Shown here piece after piece: positions 42,537 through 51,326 of a stretch of 64,000 nucleotides of DNA. How positions within the stretch are numbered: the first letter of the stretch is position 1; every line of letters begins with the position of its first letter. The translations under genes and the position numbers were made by a program. The DNA lies in NCBI RefSeq assembly GCF_030295915.1, contig NZ_AP027361.1, positions 1,426,001-1,490,000 of the forward strand, given 5' to 3'. The notes beneath the pieces were generated by a model. It ran no database searches. It saw only the letters and a list, made by a program, of their open reading frames with translations, and was not told the origin of the DNA. This DNA comes from Thalassotalea sediminis. GTDB lineage: Bacteria > Pseudomonadota > Gammaproteobacteria > Enterobacterales > Alteromonadaceae.

Positions 42537-42611
42537 GCAACCTTATTTGATTGCCTTTATAAAAGCAACTTTATATGATTGCCTTTGCGTTTGCAAATTA
42601 ATAAGATTGCC
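42537..42611. repeat. three GCAA-N8-GATTGCC repeats at a 28-nt period upstream of satD
   Basis: The exact pattern GCAA, eight bases, GATTGCC occurs at 42537-42555, 42565-42583 and 42593-42611, spaced exactly 28 nt apart. The GCAA/TTGC ends make each unit an inverted repeat. The nearest copy is 10 bases from the satD ribosome site. Candidate operator for SatD or another regulator acting on the divergent promoters. Confidence 0.7.
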
Positions 42612-42658
42612 ATGAGGTGCGTTTAACCATATTTATTGGCATATGAGAGACAAGTTTC

Positions 42659-42687
42659 TTTACATGCGCTTATTGATAGGCTAATTT
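42659..42687 (+). promoter_or_regulatory. sigma-70-like promoter of the cus operon
   Basis: TTTACA (42659-42664) and TAATTT (42682-42687) are separated by 17 nt, a near-consensus housekeeping promoter 27 bases before the first ATG of the operon. No clear CueR-type operator is seen around it. Confidence 0.55.
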
Positions 42688-42713
42688 AGCGGCGTTATTG
42701 TTCGAGGTGTTCA

Positions 42714-43115
42714 ATGTTACATTCATTGTCTAAAAGCTTAGTGATTGTTACGCTACTGTTTGTCTTTTTAGGGCAAACAATGGTAAGTACATCTATGGCT
42801 TGTGAAATGTCTATGAATACTGATATGCAGAACCTTCACCATACCAATGTTGTTAACCAGAAACACGACATGCATGGCTCAATGTCTCTTGCCATGCAAG
42901 ATCATGCCGAGCATCATGCAAAAATGCCAAAAGATGCAGATTGTTGTAAAATTGATTGTCATTGCCCAATGAGTGCGTGCAGTTCATTACTCTTTATTGG
43001 CGCAAATCAATTTACGTCACCGCGTATCAGTGTCGGTGAACCTATGGTTAGTGCAACTTTAACCCTCCCAGTCTCGATAATTGCAGCGTTATATCGACCA
43101 CCTATTTTTGCTTAA
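42714..43115 (+). CDS. Cys/His/Met-rich secreted leader protein of the cus operon
   Basis: A 133-residue small exported protein. A signal peptide (residues 1-29, SMA-CEM) is followed by a His/Met-rich segment and a cysteine cluster (CCKIDCHCPMSAC), then a C-terminal tail ending in YRPPIFA. It looks like a metal-binding or metal-responsive periplasmic protein, perhaps of the CopL or CzcI type, whose genes lead copper or divalent-cation efflux operons. A similar protein leads the second metal operon in this window. Copper binding is inferred from composition and context. Confidence 0.68.
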   Translation: MLHSLSKSLVIVTLLFVFLGQTMVSTSMACEMSMNTDMQNLHHTNVVNQKHDMHGSMSLAMQDHAEHHAKMPKDADCCKIDCHCPMSACSSLLFIGANQFTSPRISVGEPMVSATLTLPVSIIAALYRPPIFA

Positions 43116-43216
43116 TACAGGATTAGTGCGCCTAAATTTTACGCATTACTGATAACGTTCTTAACCCTTTATCGCGCACCTGCGCGAATGAAAATCCAGT
43201 AAGACTGGGGCAAAAT

Positions 43217-43693
43217 ATGTATAAAATGAAATTAATCGCCATTTTATGGCTTCTTCCTGTGCTTGCGATGGCAACCAATCATCCAAAGCATTCTTCTGTC
43301 GCTTTAACCGTATTTAAAACGCCAACTTGTAGTTGTTGTAGTAAATGGGTTGACCACCTTAAACATGAAAAGATTAACACTACAACGAAAGACGTTTTAG
43401 AAATAAGTACATTAAAAACGACGTTTGGCATCGCTCCGCAGTATCGTTCGTGTCATACCGCTGTAAGCGTTGATGGGTATGTATTTGAAGGGCATATACC
43501 GGCAAAATATATTCGTAAATTTCTAACAGAACAACCGCTTAATGCAATTGGGTTATCTGTGCCAGCCATGCCAGTAGGGAGTCCAGGCATGGAAGTTAAA
43601 CAGCGTTTTATGCCTTACAATATCAGGTTGTTACACAAGGATGGAACAAGTACGGTTTATCAACATATTGGTCGTTATCAGGAGCAATTCTAA
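43217..43693 (+). CDS. DUF411 metal-binding protein
   Basis: A 158-residue exported protein of the DUF411 family, commonly encoded in copper and silver resistance operons. A signal peptide (about residues 1-20) is followed by FKTPTCSCCSKWVDHLK, with Cys38, Cys40 and Cys41, and a further conserved Cys in YRSCHTAV. The central VFEGHIPAKYIRKFL and the C-terminal VPAMPVGSPGME are family signatures. A periplasmic copper-binding role is likely but not proven. Its stop codon overlaps the start of the TolC-family gene by one base. Confidence 0.85.
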   Translation: MYKMKLIAILWLLPVLAMATNHPKHSSVALTVFKTPTCSCCSKWVDHLKHEKINTTTKDVLEISTLKTTFGIAPQYRSCHTAVSVDGYVFEGHIPAKYIRKFLTEQPLNAIGLSVPAMPVGSPGMEVKQRFMPYNIRLLHKDGTSTVYQHIGRYQEQF

Positions 43694-45099
43694 TGATAAA
43701 GGTTAACTATCATCAACAAATTTACCTTATATTTATTTATATCGTGTTATTGATGTTTGTTCCTGCAACACATGCGAAAGAAGAACTAACACTGTCGGAC
43801 GCGATTAAAATTGCACAGGAAAATGATCCTTGGTTACATGGTAGCCACTTAAAGCAATCAGCATTACTCAATAAAAGTATAGCTGCTGGGAGTCTACCCA
43901 ATCTAAAGTTAACACTCGCGGTAATGAACTTACCCACTGATAGCTGGCATATTAATCAAGAGGGTATGACACAATTAAAAATGGGTGTGTCGCAAATGTT
44001 GCCTCGAGGTGACACACTTGAAATAAAGCAGTCGCAATTAGCTATTTCGGCGAGTAAACAACCTTTGCTCCGCGCCGATAGAAAAGCCCAACTCAAGCGA
44101 GAAGTCACTGCAACGTGGTTAGATGCGTACCTTGCGCAGCAAACAATCTTGTTAATTGAAGAAAACCAAGCATTATTTGAACAAATGTTAGCTGTTGCTG
44201 AAGCTCGTTATTCAAGTGGTGCGGCAAAAACCAGACAGCACGATGTGATTAATGCTCAACTAGAGTTAGTACAATTAACTGAACGATTATTACAAGAGGA
44301 GCAAAAGCTTGACGTCGCACGGGCTAATTTAAATGAATGGCTACAAGGGTATGATAAACAGAGCATAAGCCTAAGCAGGATAAAGCGTGATAAAACGTCA
44401 GGCTATCGTGTTTCATCACAGTTACCATCGATTACATTAGCACATGGAATAACACTTAAAAAAGGTGGAAAAAACACCGAAAAGATAGCAAAACTACTGC
44501 TTAATCATCCAAAGTTGCAGGTTTTTGATGTGACATTAAAAGTCGCTTCAAAATCGATTGAATTAGCAAAGCAACAATATAAACCACAATGGGGACTCAA
44601 TGCTAGTTACGGCTATCGTGGCGATATGCCTTCAGGGCAACGTAGAGCTGACCTATTCTCCGTTGGTGTTACTGTCGATCTACCGATATTTACTGAAAAT
44701 AAACAAGATAAAGAAGTCGCGATAACTATTTCACAAGCAGAATGGGTTAAAACCGAAAAATTACTCGCTTTGAAAGCAATGCATAGTGAAGTTGATAAAG
44801 ATTTAAAGCAATTGATGCATTTATATCAACGCAAGCAATTGTTTACGAAAAAGATATTAAAGCAAGCGCAAGCACAAGCTGAAGCAGCATTGACGGCCTA
44901 TACAAATGGTGATGGTGATTTTTCTGAAGTCGTGAGGGCGCGTGTAACCGAATTAAATGCACATACCTCTTCGCTAAAAATAGATGTTGATGCATTAAAA
45001 ACGGTGACCAGTATTAATTATTATCTAGATTACTCAGGAACGACTTCTCACCCGTTTTCAGAAAGCCAAAACAACACAGTGCCAGTGGGAGAACAATAA
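43693..45099 (+). CDS. cusC: TolC family outer membrane protein, CusC-like
   Basis: A 468-residue outer membrane efflux channel (OEP family). After the signal peptide (LLMFVPATHA-KE) come two helical-hairpin repeats typical of TolC, with long heptad-rich helices around 140-210 and 360-430 and barrel strands between. It is the only TolC-family gene in this window. It overlaps the DUF411 gene and the adaptor gene by one base each, placing it firmly in the cus operon. Cu(I)/Ag(I) export across the outer membrane is inferred from its partners. Confidence 0.85.
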   Translation: MIKVNYHQQIYLIFIYIVLLMFVPATHAKEELTLSDAIKIAQENDPWLHGSHLKQSALLNKSIAAGSLPNLKLTLAVMNLPTDSWHINQEGMTQLKMGVSQMLPRGDTLEIKQSQLAISASKQPLLRADRKAQLKREVTATWLDAYLAQQTILLIEENQALFEQMLAVAEARYSSGAAKTRQHDVINAQLELVQLTERLLQEEQKLDVARANLNEWLQGYDKQSISLSRIKRDKTSGYRVSSQLPSITLAHGITLKKGGKNTEKIAKLLLNHPKLQVFDVTLKVASKSIELAKQQYKPQWGLNASYGYRGDMPSGQRRADLFSVGVTVDLPIFTENKQDKEVAITISQAEWVKTEKLLALKAMHSEVDKDLKQLMHLYQRKQLFTKKILKQAQAQAEAALTAYTNGDGDFSEVVRARVTELNAHTSSLKIDVDALKTVTSINYYLDYSGTTSHPFSESQNNTVPVGEQ

Positions 45100-46820
45100 T
45101 GTTAAAAATGAATACAGTAATACCACTAATGTTTGGTGCAATCTTAGGTGCTGCTTCGATTTATTTCTATTTATCAGTCGGCAGTGAAAATGTGAGCAGC
45201 GTAAACATTCAAGAAGGCAAAAAGCCGTTATATTGGGTAGCGCCAATGGATGCAAACTACCGTCGTGATAAACCTGGAAAGTCCCCCATGGGAATGGATT
45301 TGATACCCGTTTATGCAAAAGATAAAGCGCACACAAATGACGCTAAAAGTGTTGTAGAAATTGCGCCTCATGTTGTCAATAACTTAGGTGTACGAACGGC
45401 TCCAGTTACCTTTAAGCAAGTAAGTAAAGAAATCACTACTGTTGGCTATGTTCAGTACGATGAAGATATGCTTATACACATACACCCTCGTATAGCAGGC
45501 TGGATTGAGAAACTTTATGTTAAGGCCGCTGGTAATCCGGTTAAAGAAGGGCAAGCTTTATATTCATTGTATTCACCTCAATTAGTGAATGCCCAAGAGG
45601 AACTCTTGATTGCAGTAAAACGCAAAAACAAAACACTCATTGATGCGGCTAAAGCAAGGTTAACCGCGTTACAAATATCTGATTCATTCATCGATAACCT
45701 AGTGCAAACCGGAGAAATTAAGCAAACGGTTACTTTTTATTCTCCGCAATCAGGAGTTATTGATGGTTTGAAAATAAGAGAGGGTTTTTATGTTGATCCC
45801 GGCAATACGCTGATGAGCATTGGTCAAATAACACACGTTTGGGTGGAAACAGAAGTCTTTGAACGTGATGCTGCCAGTGTTAAACAAGGGCAAAGTGTAA
45901 CAATGACTTTGGATTATTTACCGGGTAAAAAGTGGCAAGGTATTGTTGATTATGTCTACCCAACGTTAAATGCAAGTACGCGCACGCTAAGCGTTCGACT
46001 CAAGTTTGCTAATCCTAACGGATTACTTAAACCTAATATGTTTGCACAAGTGAGCATTAAACAAGAAGCGACTGAACGCGCTATCTGGATCCCAAAGGAA
46101 GCTGTAATTCGTACCGGTAAAAATAATCGCGTTGTTAAAGCGCTAGGAGATGGCAAGTTTACTTCTGCCATTGTTGTTATTGGTCAAGTATATCAACAAG
46201 AAGTTGAAATACTTGAAGGCTTAACGACAGATGATGTTGTTGTTACATCAGCGCAGTTTTTAATTGATTCTGAATCGAATAAATACATTGATGTTAATCG
46301 AATGACACAGCCGCAACCACCAGTAACGACTTGGATAAAGGGTGAAGTGAATCAAGTAATGCCAGCGCATAAGATGATTAATATTAGTCATGAATCCGTA
46401 CCTGATTGGAATTGGCCAGAAATGACTATGGATTTTATGATCGATAGTAATGTCGACATGGCAGTGTTAAAGAGAGGGCAAATGTTGCATTTTGAGGTCA
46501 TGAAAGATGCTGAACAATTTGTTGTGACACAGATTCATATTGTTTCAGAACCGCAAGTATCACAAGCGACAGTTAATGGCATTATTAATAATATTGATCA
46601 TGAAGAACGGCGATTGAATATTAGTCGAGATGCGATTGAAAAGTGGGGAAGAGAAGCAGCAAAGATGGATTTTATTGCGGCAAAAAATGTTGACTTGTCA
46701 GCGTTTAAGGCCGGTGAAGAAGTTATATTTACCTTTGAAGTACGCGACGAATTTATCGTGACAAATATTGTCTCTCAACACAGACAAAATGCTTTACACA
46801 AAAAGCATGCTGACCATTAA
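45099..46820 (+). CDS. cusB: Cus-type RND adaptor with heavy-metal-binding and two CusF-like domains
   Basis: A 573-residue periplasmic membrane-fusion protein. The N-terminal heavy-metal-binding domain (YWVAPMDANY to GMDLIPVYA, about residues 45-72) precedes the lipoyl/hairpin and beta-barrel region (about 90-400). At the C-terminus are two CusF-like domains (about 410-480 and 490-565). The first has the CusF metal site His431, Trp439, Met442 and Met444 in exact spacing. The second lacks the His, Trp and first Met (Arg510, Arg, Ala) and keeps only Met523. An MFP with fused CusF removes the need for a separate chaperone. Confidence 0.9.
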   Translation: MLKMNTVIPLMFGAILGAASIYFYLSVGSENVSSVNIQEGKKPLYWVAPMDANYRRDKPGKSPMGMDLIPVYAKDKAHTNDAKSVVEIAPHVVNNLGVRTAPVTFKQVSKEITTVGYVQYDEDMLIHIHPRIAGWIEKLYVKAAGNPVKEGQALYSLYSPQLVNAQEELLIAVKRKNKTLIDAAKARLTALQISDSFIDNLVQTGEIKQTVTFYSPQSGVIDGLKIREGFYVDPGNTLMSIGQITHVWVETEVFERDAASVKQGQSVTMTLDYLPGKKWQGIVDYVYPTLNASTRTLSVRLKFANPNGLLKPNMFAQVSIKQEATERAIWIPKEAVIRTGKNNRVVKALGDGKFTSAIVVIGQVYQQEVEILEGLTTDDVVVTSAQFLIDSESNKYIDVNRMTQPQPPVTTWIKGEVNQVMPAHKMINISHESVPDWNWPEMTMDFMIDSNVDMAVLKRGQMLHFEVMKDAEQFVVTQIHIVSEPQVSQATVNGIINNIDHEERRLNISRDAIEKWGREAAKMDFIAAKNVDLSAFKAGEEVIFTFEVRDEFIVTNIVSQHRQNALHKKHADH

Positions 46821-46835
46821 TTTGAGGCGAAATAG

Positions 46836-49800
46836 ATGATAGAAGCAATTATTAAGTGGTCAGTCAATAATCGTATATATGTGTTAATAATGGCAGCATT
46901 GTTAACGTTTGCAGGTATTTATTCAATAAAGAATACGCCTGTAGATGCGATTCCTGATTTATCCGATGTACAAGTAATTATAAAAACTAATTACCCAGGA
47001 CAAGCACCACAAGTGGTACAAGATCAAGTCACGTTTCCACTTACAACGGCAATGTTATCGGTGCCAGGAGCAAAAACAGTGCGTGGGTATTCCTTCTTTG
47101 GGGATTCATACGTTTATATCATTTTTGATGATGACACTGACTTATATTGGGCCAGAAGTCGCGTTTTAGAATATTTGAGCCAAGTAACACCAAACTTACC
47201 TGCGAGTGCAAAAACACAGTTGGGTCCAGATGCAACGGGTGTTGGTTGGGTTTATATTTATGCATTAGCGGATAAAAGCGGGCAACATGACATTAGTCAA
47301 CTTCGCAGTTTGCAAGATTGGTTTTTAAAATATGAACTACAAACTGTCGCCGGTGTTTCTGAAGTTGCAGCGGTAGGAGGTATGGTCAAACAATATCAGG
47401 TGCAAGTATCGCCGGATAAACTTAGAGCATACAATATTCCGCTTAGTCATGTACAAAGTGCCATTATTCGTGGCAATCAAGAAACTGGCGCTTCTGTAGT
47501 AGAAATGGCTGAAGCTGAATATATGGTGACTGCAACAGGCTATATTCAATCAATTGGTGACATTGAGAAAATTCCACTAGGGTTATCGGAGAATGGTACA
47601 TCACTTACCGTTGGCGATATTGCTAATATTACGCTCGGGCCACAAATGCGCAGAGGTATTGCAGAGCTGAATGGCGAAGGTGAAGTTGTTGGCGGTGTTG
47701 TTGTTATGCGTTATGGAGAAAATGCGCAAAAAACCATTGAAGGTGTAAAAGAGAAGCTCACGTCATTATCCTCGTCTTTACCTGATGGGGTAGAAATAAT
47801 TCCAGTTTATGATCGTTCAACACTCATAACACAAGCAGTTGATAATTTATGGCAAAAGCTCGTTGAAGAGCTTATTGTTGTTGCTGTGATTTGTTTAGTG
47901 TTCTTGTTTCATATTCGCTCTTCAATTGTTGCTGTAATTACCTTACCTTTGGGAATTCTTATAGCGTTTATTGTTATGCGCTTCCAAGGGATTAATGCAA
48001 ATATTATGTCATTGGGAGGTATAGCAATCGCTATTGGTGCAATGACAGATGGTGCCATTGTGATGATTGAAAATATGCACAAGCATATGGAAAAAACACC
48101 GTTGACAGATAAAAATCGTTGGCAAATTGTCGTAAAATCGGCAAGTGAGGTAGGGCCAGCATTGTTCTTTAGCTTATTGATTATTACAGTCTCATTTTTG
48201 CCTGTATTTATATTAGAAGCTCAAGAAGGGCGTATGTTTGCACCACTTGCTTATACTAAAACGTATGCAATGGCAGCTGCCGCTGGCTTGGCAATAACCC
48301 TAATACCTGTATTAATGGGTTACTTCATTCGAGGTAAAGTGACGGCTGAACATAAGAATCCATTAAATAGGCTGTTAATCGCATTTTACATGCCACTGCT
48401 GCGTGTAGCGATGAACTTTCCTAAAGTGACGTTAGTCATCGCGGTGTTAATTACCGCGATTGGCTTTTATCCAATCAATAAGATAGGTAATGAATTTATG
48501 CCGCCTTTGGATGAAGGCGATTTAATGTATATGCCAACAACCTATCCAAGTATTTCTATTGGTAAGGCGAGAGAAATACTCCAGCAAACAGATAAGCTGA
48601 TCCGCACAATCCCAGAAGTTGAAAATGTTTTTGGTAAAGTAGGTAGAGCGGAAACAGCGACTGATCCTGCACCATTGACGATGATAGAAACGTTCATTCA
48701 ATTGAAACCTAAAGCACAATGGCGTGAAGGCCTTACTACAGATGCTCTGAAAGCTGAGCTGGATCAGCTGGTTAAATTTCCTGGTTTAACGAATGCTTGG
48801 GTAATGCCGATTAAAACACGCATTGATATGTTGGCAACAGGTATAAAAACGCCTGTCGGCATTAAGGTTGCTGGGGCAGATCTCGATATTATTCAAAGCA
48901 TTGGTGAACAAATTGAACAACTATTACCTCGCGTTGACGGCACGGCTTCTGTCTATGCAGAACGTGTTGCTGGTGGTCGTTACATCAAGGTAGATATATC
49001 ACGAGAGCGCGCAAGTAGATTCGGTTTAAATATCGCTGATATTCAACAGGTTGTTAATACTGCTGTTGGTGGCATGAATATTACACAAACGATTGAAGGG
49101 CAAGAACGGTACCCTGTTAACCTTCGATATCCTCAAGATTATCGAGATTCGCCAGAGCAATTATCGCGACTACCTATTGTTACGGCAGATGGACAACGTA
49201 TTACCTTAGGTGATGTAGCAACCGTTTTAATTGAGGGCGGTCCAGCGGGCATAAAAAGTGAAAATGCGAGAATTAATGGTTGGGTCTTTGTTGATATTGA
49301 GGATGTTGATATAGGTAGTTATGTTAATAAAGCTCGTGAACTGTTAGCGAACGAACTTACATTACCGACTGGCTATTCTATCAGTTGGGCGGGACAATAT
49401 GAATATATGGAACGCGCTCAGAAAAAACTGAGCTATGTACTACCGCTAACACTTGGCGTTATTACTTTACTGCTTTTTATGAATTTTAAAGCGATTACAG
49501 AAGTATTGATCATTATTTTAACGTTACCAATGGCGATGATAGGTGGGCTTTGGTTAATGTTTATTGAAGGTTTTCACTTTTCAGTTGCTGTAGGAGTTGG
49601 CTTTATTGCCTTAGCCGGTGTAGCGGTCGAAATTGGTGTGATCATGCTTGTTTACCTTAATCAAGCTTTGGATAAGATTAAACAAGAGGCATTGATGCAA
49701 AAGCAAGCGATAAGTATGGACAGTTATCGGCAAGCACTTATTGAAGGTGCTGGCTTAAGAGTACGACCTGTGACGATGACCGTTGCAACTATCATTATTG

Positions 49801-49976
49801 GTTTGTTACCTATTTTATACGGCTCAGGCACTGGCTCTGAGGTTATGAGTCGTATTGCAGCACCTATGGTTGGTGGTATGACAAGTGCACTACTTTTGAC
49901 GCTTTTCTTACTGCCTGTTGTTTATTTTCTTGCTAAACAAAGGGACATAAAAGCGTTTAATTACGGCATTAAATAA
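46836..49976 (+). CDS. cusA: Cu(I)/Ag(I) efflux RND permease
   Basis: A 1046-residue inner membrane proton-driven pump of the HME-RND family. The three Met residues that bind Cu(I)/Ag(I) in E. coli CusA align here as Met566 (DLMYMP), Met616 (PLTMIET) and Met665 (RIDMLATGIK). The helix-4 motif GAMTDGAIVMIENMHK is of the Cu/Ag (HME4) type. Twelve transmembrane helices and two large periplasmic loops are present. It is the last gene of the operon and follows the adaptor by 15 bases, with a GAGGCGA ribosome site. Confidence 0.93.
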   Translation: MIEAIIKWSVNNRIYVLIMAALLTFAGIYSIKNTPVDAIPDLSDVQVIIKTNYPGQAPQVVQDQVTFPLTTAMLSVPGAKTVRGYSFFGDSYVYIIFDDDTDLYWARSRVLEYLSQVTPNLPASAKTQLGPDATGVGWVYIYALADKSGQHDISQLRSLQDWFLKYELQTVAGVSEVAAVGGMVKQYQVQVSPDKLRAYNIPLSHVQSAIIRGNQETGASVVEMAEAEYMVTATGYIQSIGDIEKIPLGLSENGTSLTVGDIANITLGPQMRRGIAELNGEGEVVGGVVVMRYGENAQKTIEGVKEKLTSLSSSLPDGVEIIPVYDRSTLITQAVDNLWQKLVEELIVVAVICLVFLFHIRSSIVAVITLPLGILIAFIVMRFQGINANIMSLGGIAIAIGAMTDGAIVMIENMHKHMEKTPLTDKNRWQIVVKSASEVGPALFFSLLIITVSFLPVFILEAQEGRMFAPLAYTKTYAMAAAAGLAITLIPVLMGYFIRGKVTAEHKNPLNRLLIAFYMPLLRVAMNFPKVTLVIAVLITAIGFYPINKIGNEFMPPLDEGDLMYMPTTYPSISIGKAREILQQTDKLIRTIPEVENVFGKVGRAETATDPAPLTMIETFIQLKPKAQWREGLTTDALKAELDQLVKFPGLTNAWVMPIKTRIDMLATGIKTPVGIKVAGADLDIIQSIGEQIEQLLPRVDGTASVYAERVAGGRYIKVDISRERASRFGLNIADIQQVVNTAVGGMNITQTIEGQERYPVNLRYPQDYRDSPEQLSRLPIVTADGQRITLGDVATVLIEGGPAGIKSENARINGWVFVDIEDVDIGSYVNKARELLANELTLPTGYSISWAGQYEYMERAQKKLSYVLPLTLGVITLLLFMNFKAITEVLIIILTLPMAMIGGLWLMFIEGFHFSVAVGVGFIALAGVAVEIGVIMLVYLNQALDKIKQEALMQKQAISMDSYRQALIEGAGLRVRPVTMTVATIIIGLLPILYGSGTGSEVMSRIAAPMVGGMTSALLLTLFLLPVVYFLAKQRDIKAFNYGIK

Positions 49977-49982
49977 CATATG

Positions 49983-50019
49983 GTCGACGTACAATGGCCA
50001 TGGTCTGATGTACGTCGAC
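49983..50019. terminator. hairpin after the cus operon
   Basis: A perfect 10-bp stem, GTCGACGTAC (49983-49992) and GTACGTCGAC (50010-50019), has a 17-nt loop. It lies between the convergent cusA and solute-binding protein genes. It has no strong T-run on either strand, so it may act as a weak bidirectional terminator. Confidence 0.55.
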
Positions 50020-50031
50020 GATTTAAAAGTA

Positions 50032-51129
50032 CTACTGATGAGTGCTGAATACTTTATGTAAGTTTTCGATTGAGAAAGGCAGGTAACTTTGTTCTGCGGT
50101 TAAACTAAAACGTGAAAAGTCGTAATATTCAATTAAGCCTTGATTAGCACGTTGAATATATGCTTGATAAAACGGACTATCGCTGGGTGTAAAAATATCA
50201 ATAACTTGATGACGTTTATATAAAGACAGTTTTCCATAATGTATGTCTTTCAACATACTTAGCGCTTTTACACCTAACGTTACATGACCACCATAAGAAA
50301 TATCAACAGGGTAATGTGGATCTTCGAGATCCCAATTAATTCCACCAATGATGACAGGGTAGTCCAAGTTTGCTTCTTCAACCGCTTGCTTTGCACCAAA
50401 AGCCATTGGATCATTCGCGGCCCAGATTAAATCAATATGATTACGTTTAAGTAACCCTTTAACTTTTTGATATGCTTGATTTTTTGACCAATTTGCAACA
50501 CTGCTATCTATAAAGTTGAGTGAACCATATTTTGGTATCGAATCAAGTAAGCCTTTTTTTCGTGCGATTGATGCAGGCGTTATGTAATCGCCTTGCAACG
50601 CGAGTAAAGAAAGCGATTTTTGTTGTTTTTGCAAACGTTGTTGATGCTTCTCTATTAGCTTGCTTAATAACCGTTGTCCTACTTGATAATTATTAGGTAC
50701 TACACTGCCGTATATAAGTTTTCGTTGCTTAGGAGATAATGCTAACTGCTCTTGGGTACTCACATTATTCAGGAGCATAAAAACAGGGATATTGTGCGAG
50801 GTGATTTTTTTAATTAAATTTATCGCAACATCCTTTTCGTTGACTAACATTATGTAATCGGGAGGATCATTAATAATGGTGTCGATCAATGTTTTCATCA
50901 AAATATGATTACGAGAAGCGTATAGGGTCGTCAGTTCGATATTTAAATCGTGTGCTGCTGCTTGCATAAATTGAGAAACATGCAACCAGAAGTTACCCGT
51001 TGGGTTATTGTTAGGATGCCCAGGATTGATAAAAACAACGTTAAAATCACGGGTAGTTCCTTTACTGAAAACGTTATTAGATAGCAAACTTAACAAACAC
51101 ACTAACACCAATGTTGCTCTTTTCGACAT
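50032..51129 (-). CDS. periplasmic sugar-type substrate-binding protein
   Basis: An exported two-lobe binding protein of 365 residues. A signal peptide (LVLVCLLSLLSNNVFS) precedes a type 1 periplasmic-binding fold similar to ribose/galactose-binding proteins, with VVFINPGHPNNN in the first lobe and GLLKRNHIDLIWAANDPMAFGA near the hinge. No ABC permease or ATPase is adjacent. Related orphan proteins in marine bacteria serve as sensory inputs for kinases or cyclases. The ATG at 51129 is preferred to the TTG at 51132, although neither has a strong ribosome site. Confidence 0.78.
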   Translation of the reverse strand: MSKRATLVLVCLLSLLSNNVFSKGTTRDFNVVFINPGHPNNNPTGNFWLHVSQFMQAAAHDLNIELTTLYASRNHILMKTLIDTIINDPPDYIMLVNEKDVAINLIKKITSHNIPVFMLLNNVSTQEQLALSPKQRKLIYGSVVPNNYQVGQRLLSKLIEKHQQRLQKQQKSLSLLALQGDYITPASIARKKGLLDSIPKYGSLNFIDSSVANWSKNQAYQKVKGLLKRNHIDLIWAANDPMAFGAKQAVEEANLDYPVIIGGINWDLEDPHYPVDISYGGHVTLGVKALSMLKDIHYGKLSLYKRHQVIDIFTPSDSPFYQAYIQRANQGLIEYYDFSRFSLTAEQSYLPFSIENLHKVFSTHQ

Positions 51130-51292
51130 CAAAGGACTAACTATAAACGCTGAATGATAATTTTAGTTTAGCGTATTTCATACCGTGTGAGAATTAGCGA
51201 TTTTTCATTAATCTAAGGATGAGCTTGCTTCCACAATATTAACCACTAATAAAAGATCATTTAGCTGTTTAAATGTACAAACTTTTAAGTTA

Positions 51293-51304
51293 GAATGATC
51301 GTTC
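51293..51304 (+). promoter_or_regulatory. imperfect palindrome upstream of the acrA-like gene
   Basis: GAATGATCGTTC at 51293-51304 is a palindrome with one mismatched pair, directly upstream of the adaptor gene. TetR/AcrR-family operators often look like this, and a TetR gene closes the operon. A -10-like TAGAAT (51291-51296) overlaps it. Assignment is inferred. Confidence 0.4.
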
Positions 51305-51326
51305 ACTCTAAGCTAAAGGTACAACA

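Noticed and set aside
42612..42713. CueR-type operator before the cus operon
   Set aside because: I looked for paired ACCTT/AAGGT elements around the -35/-10 and found none; only a normal sigma-70-like promoter is visible.
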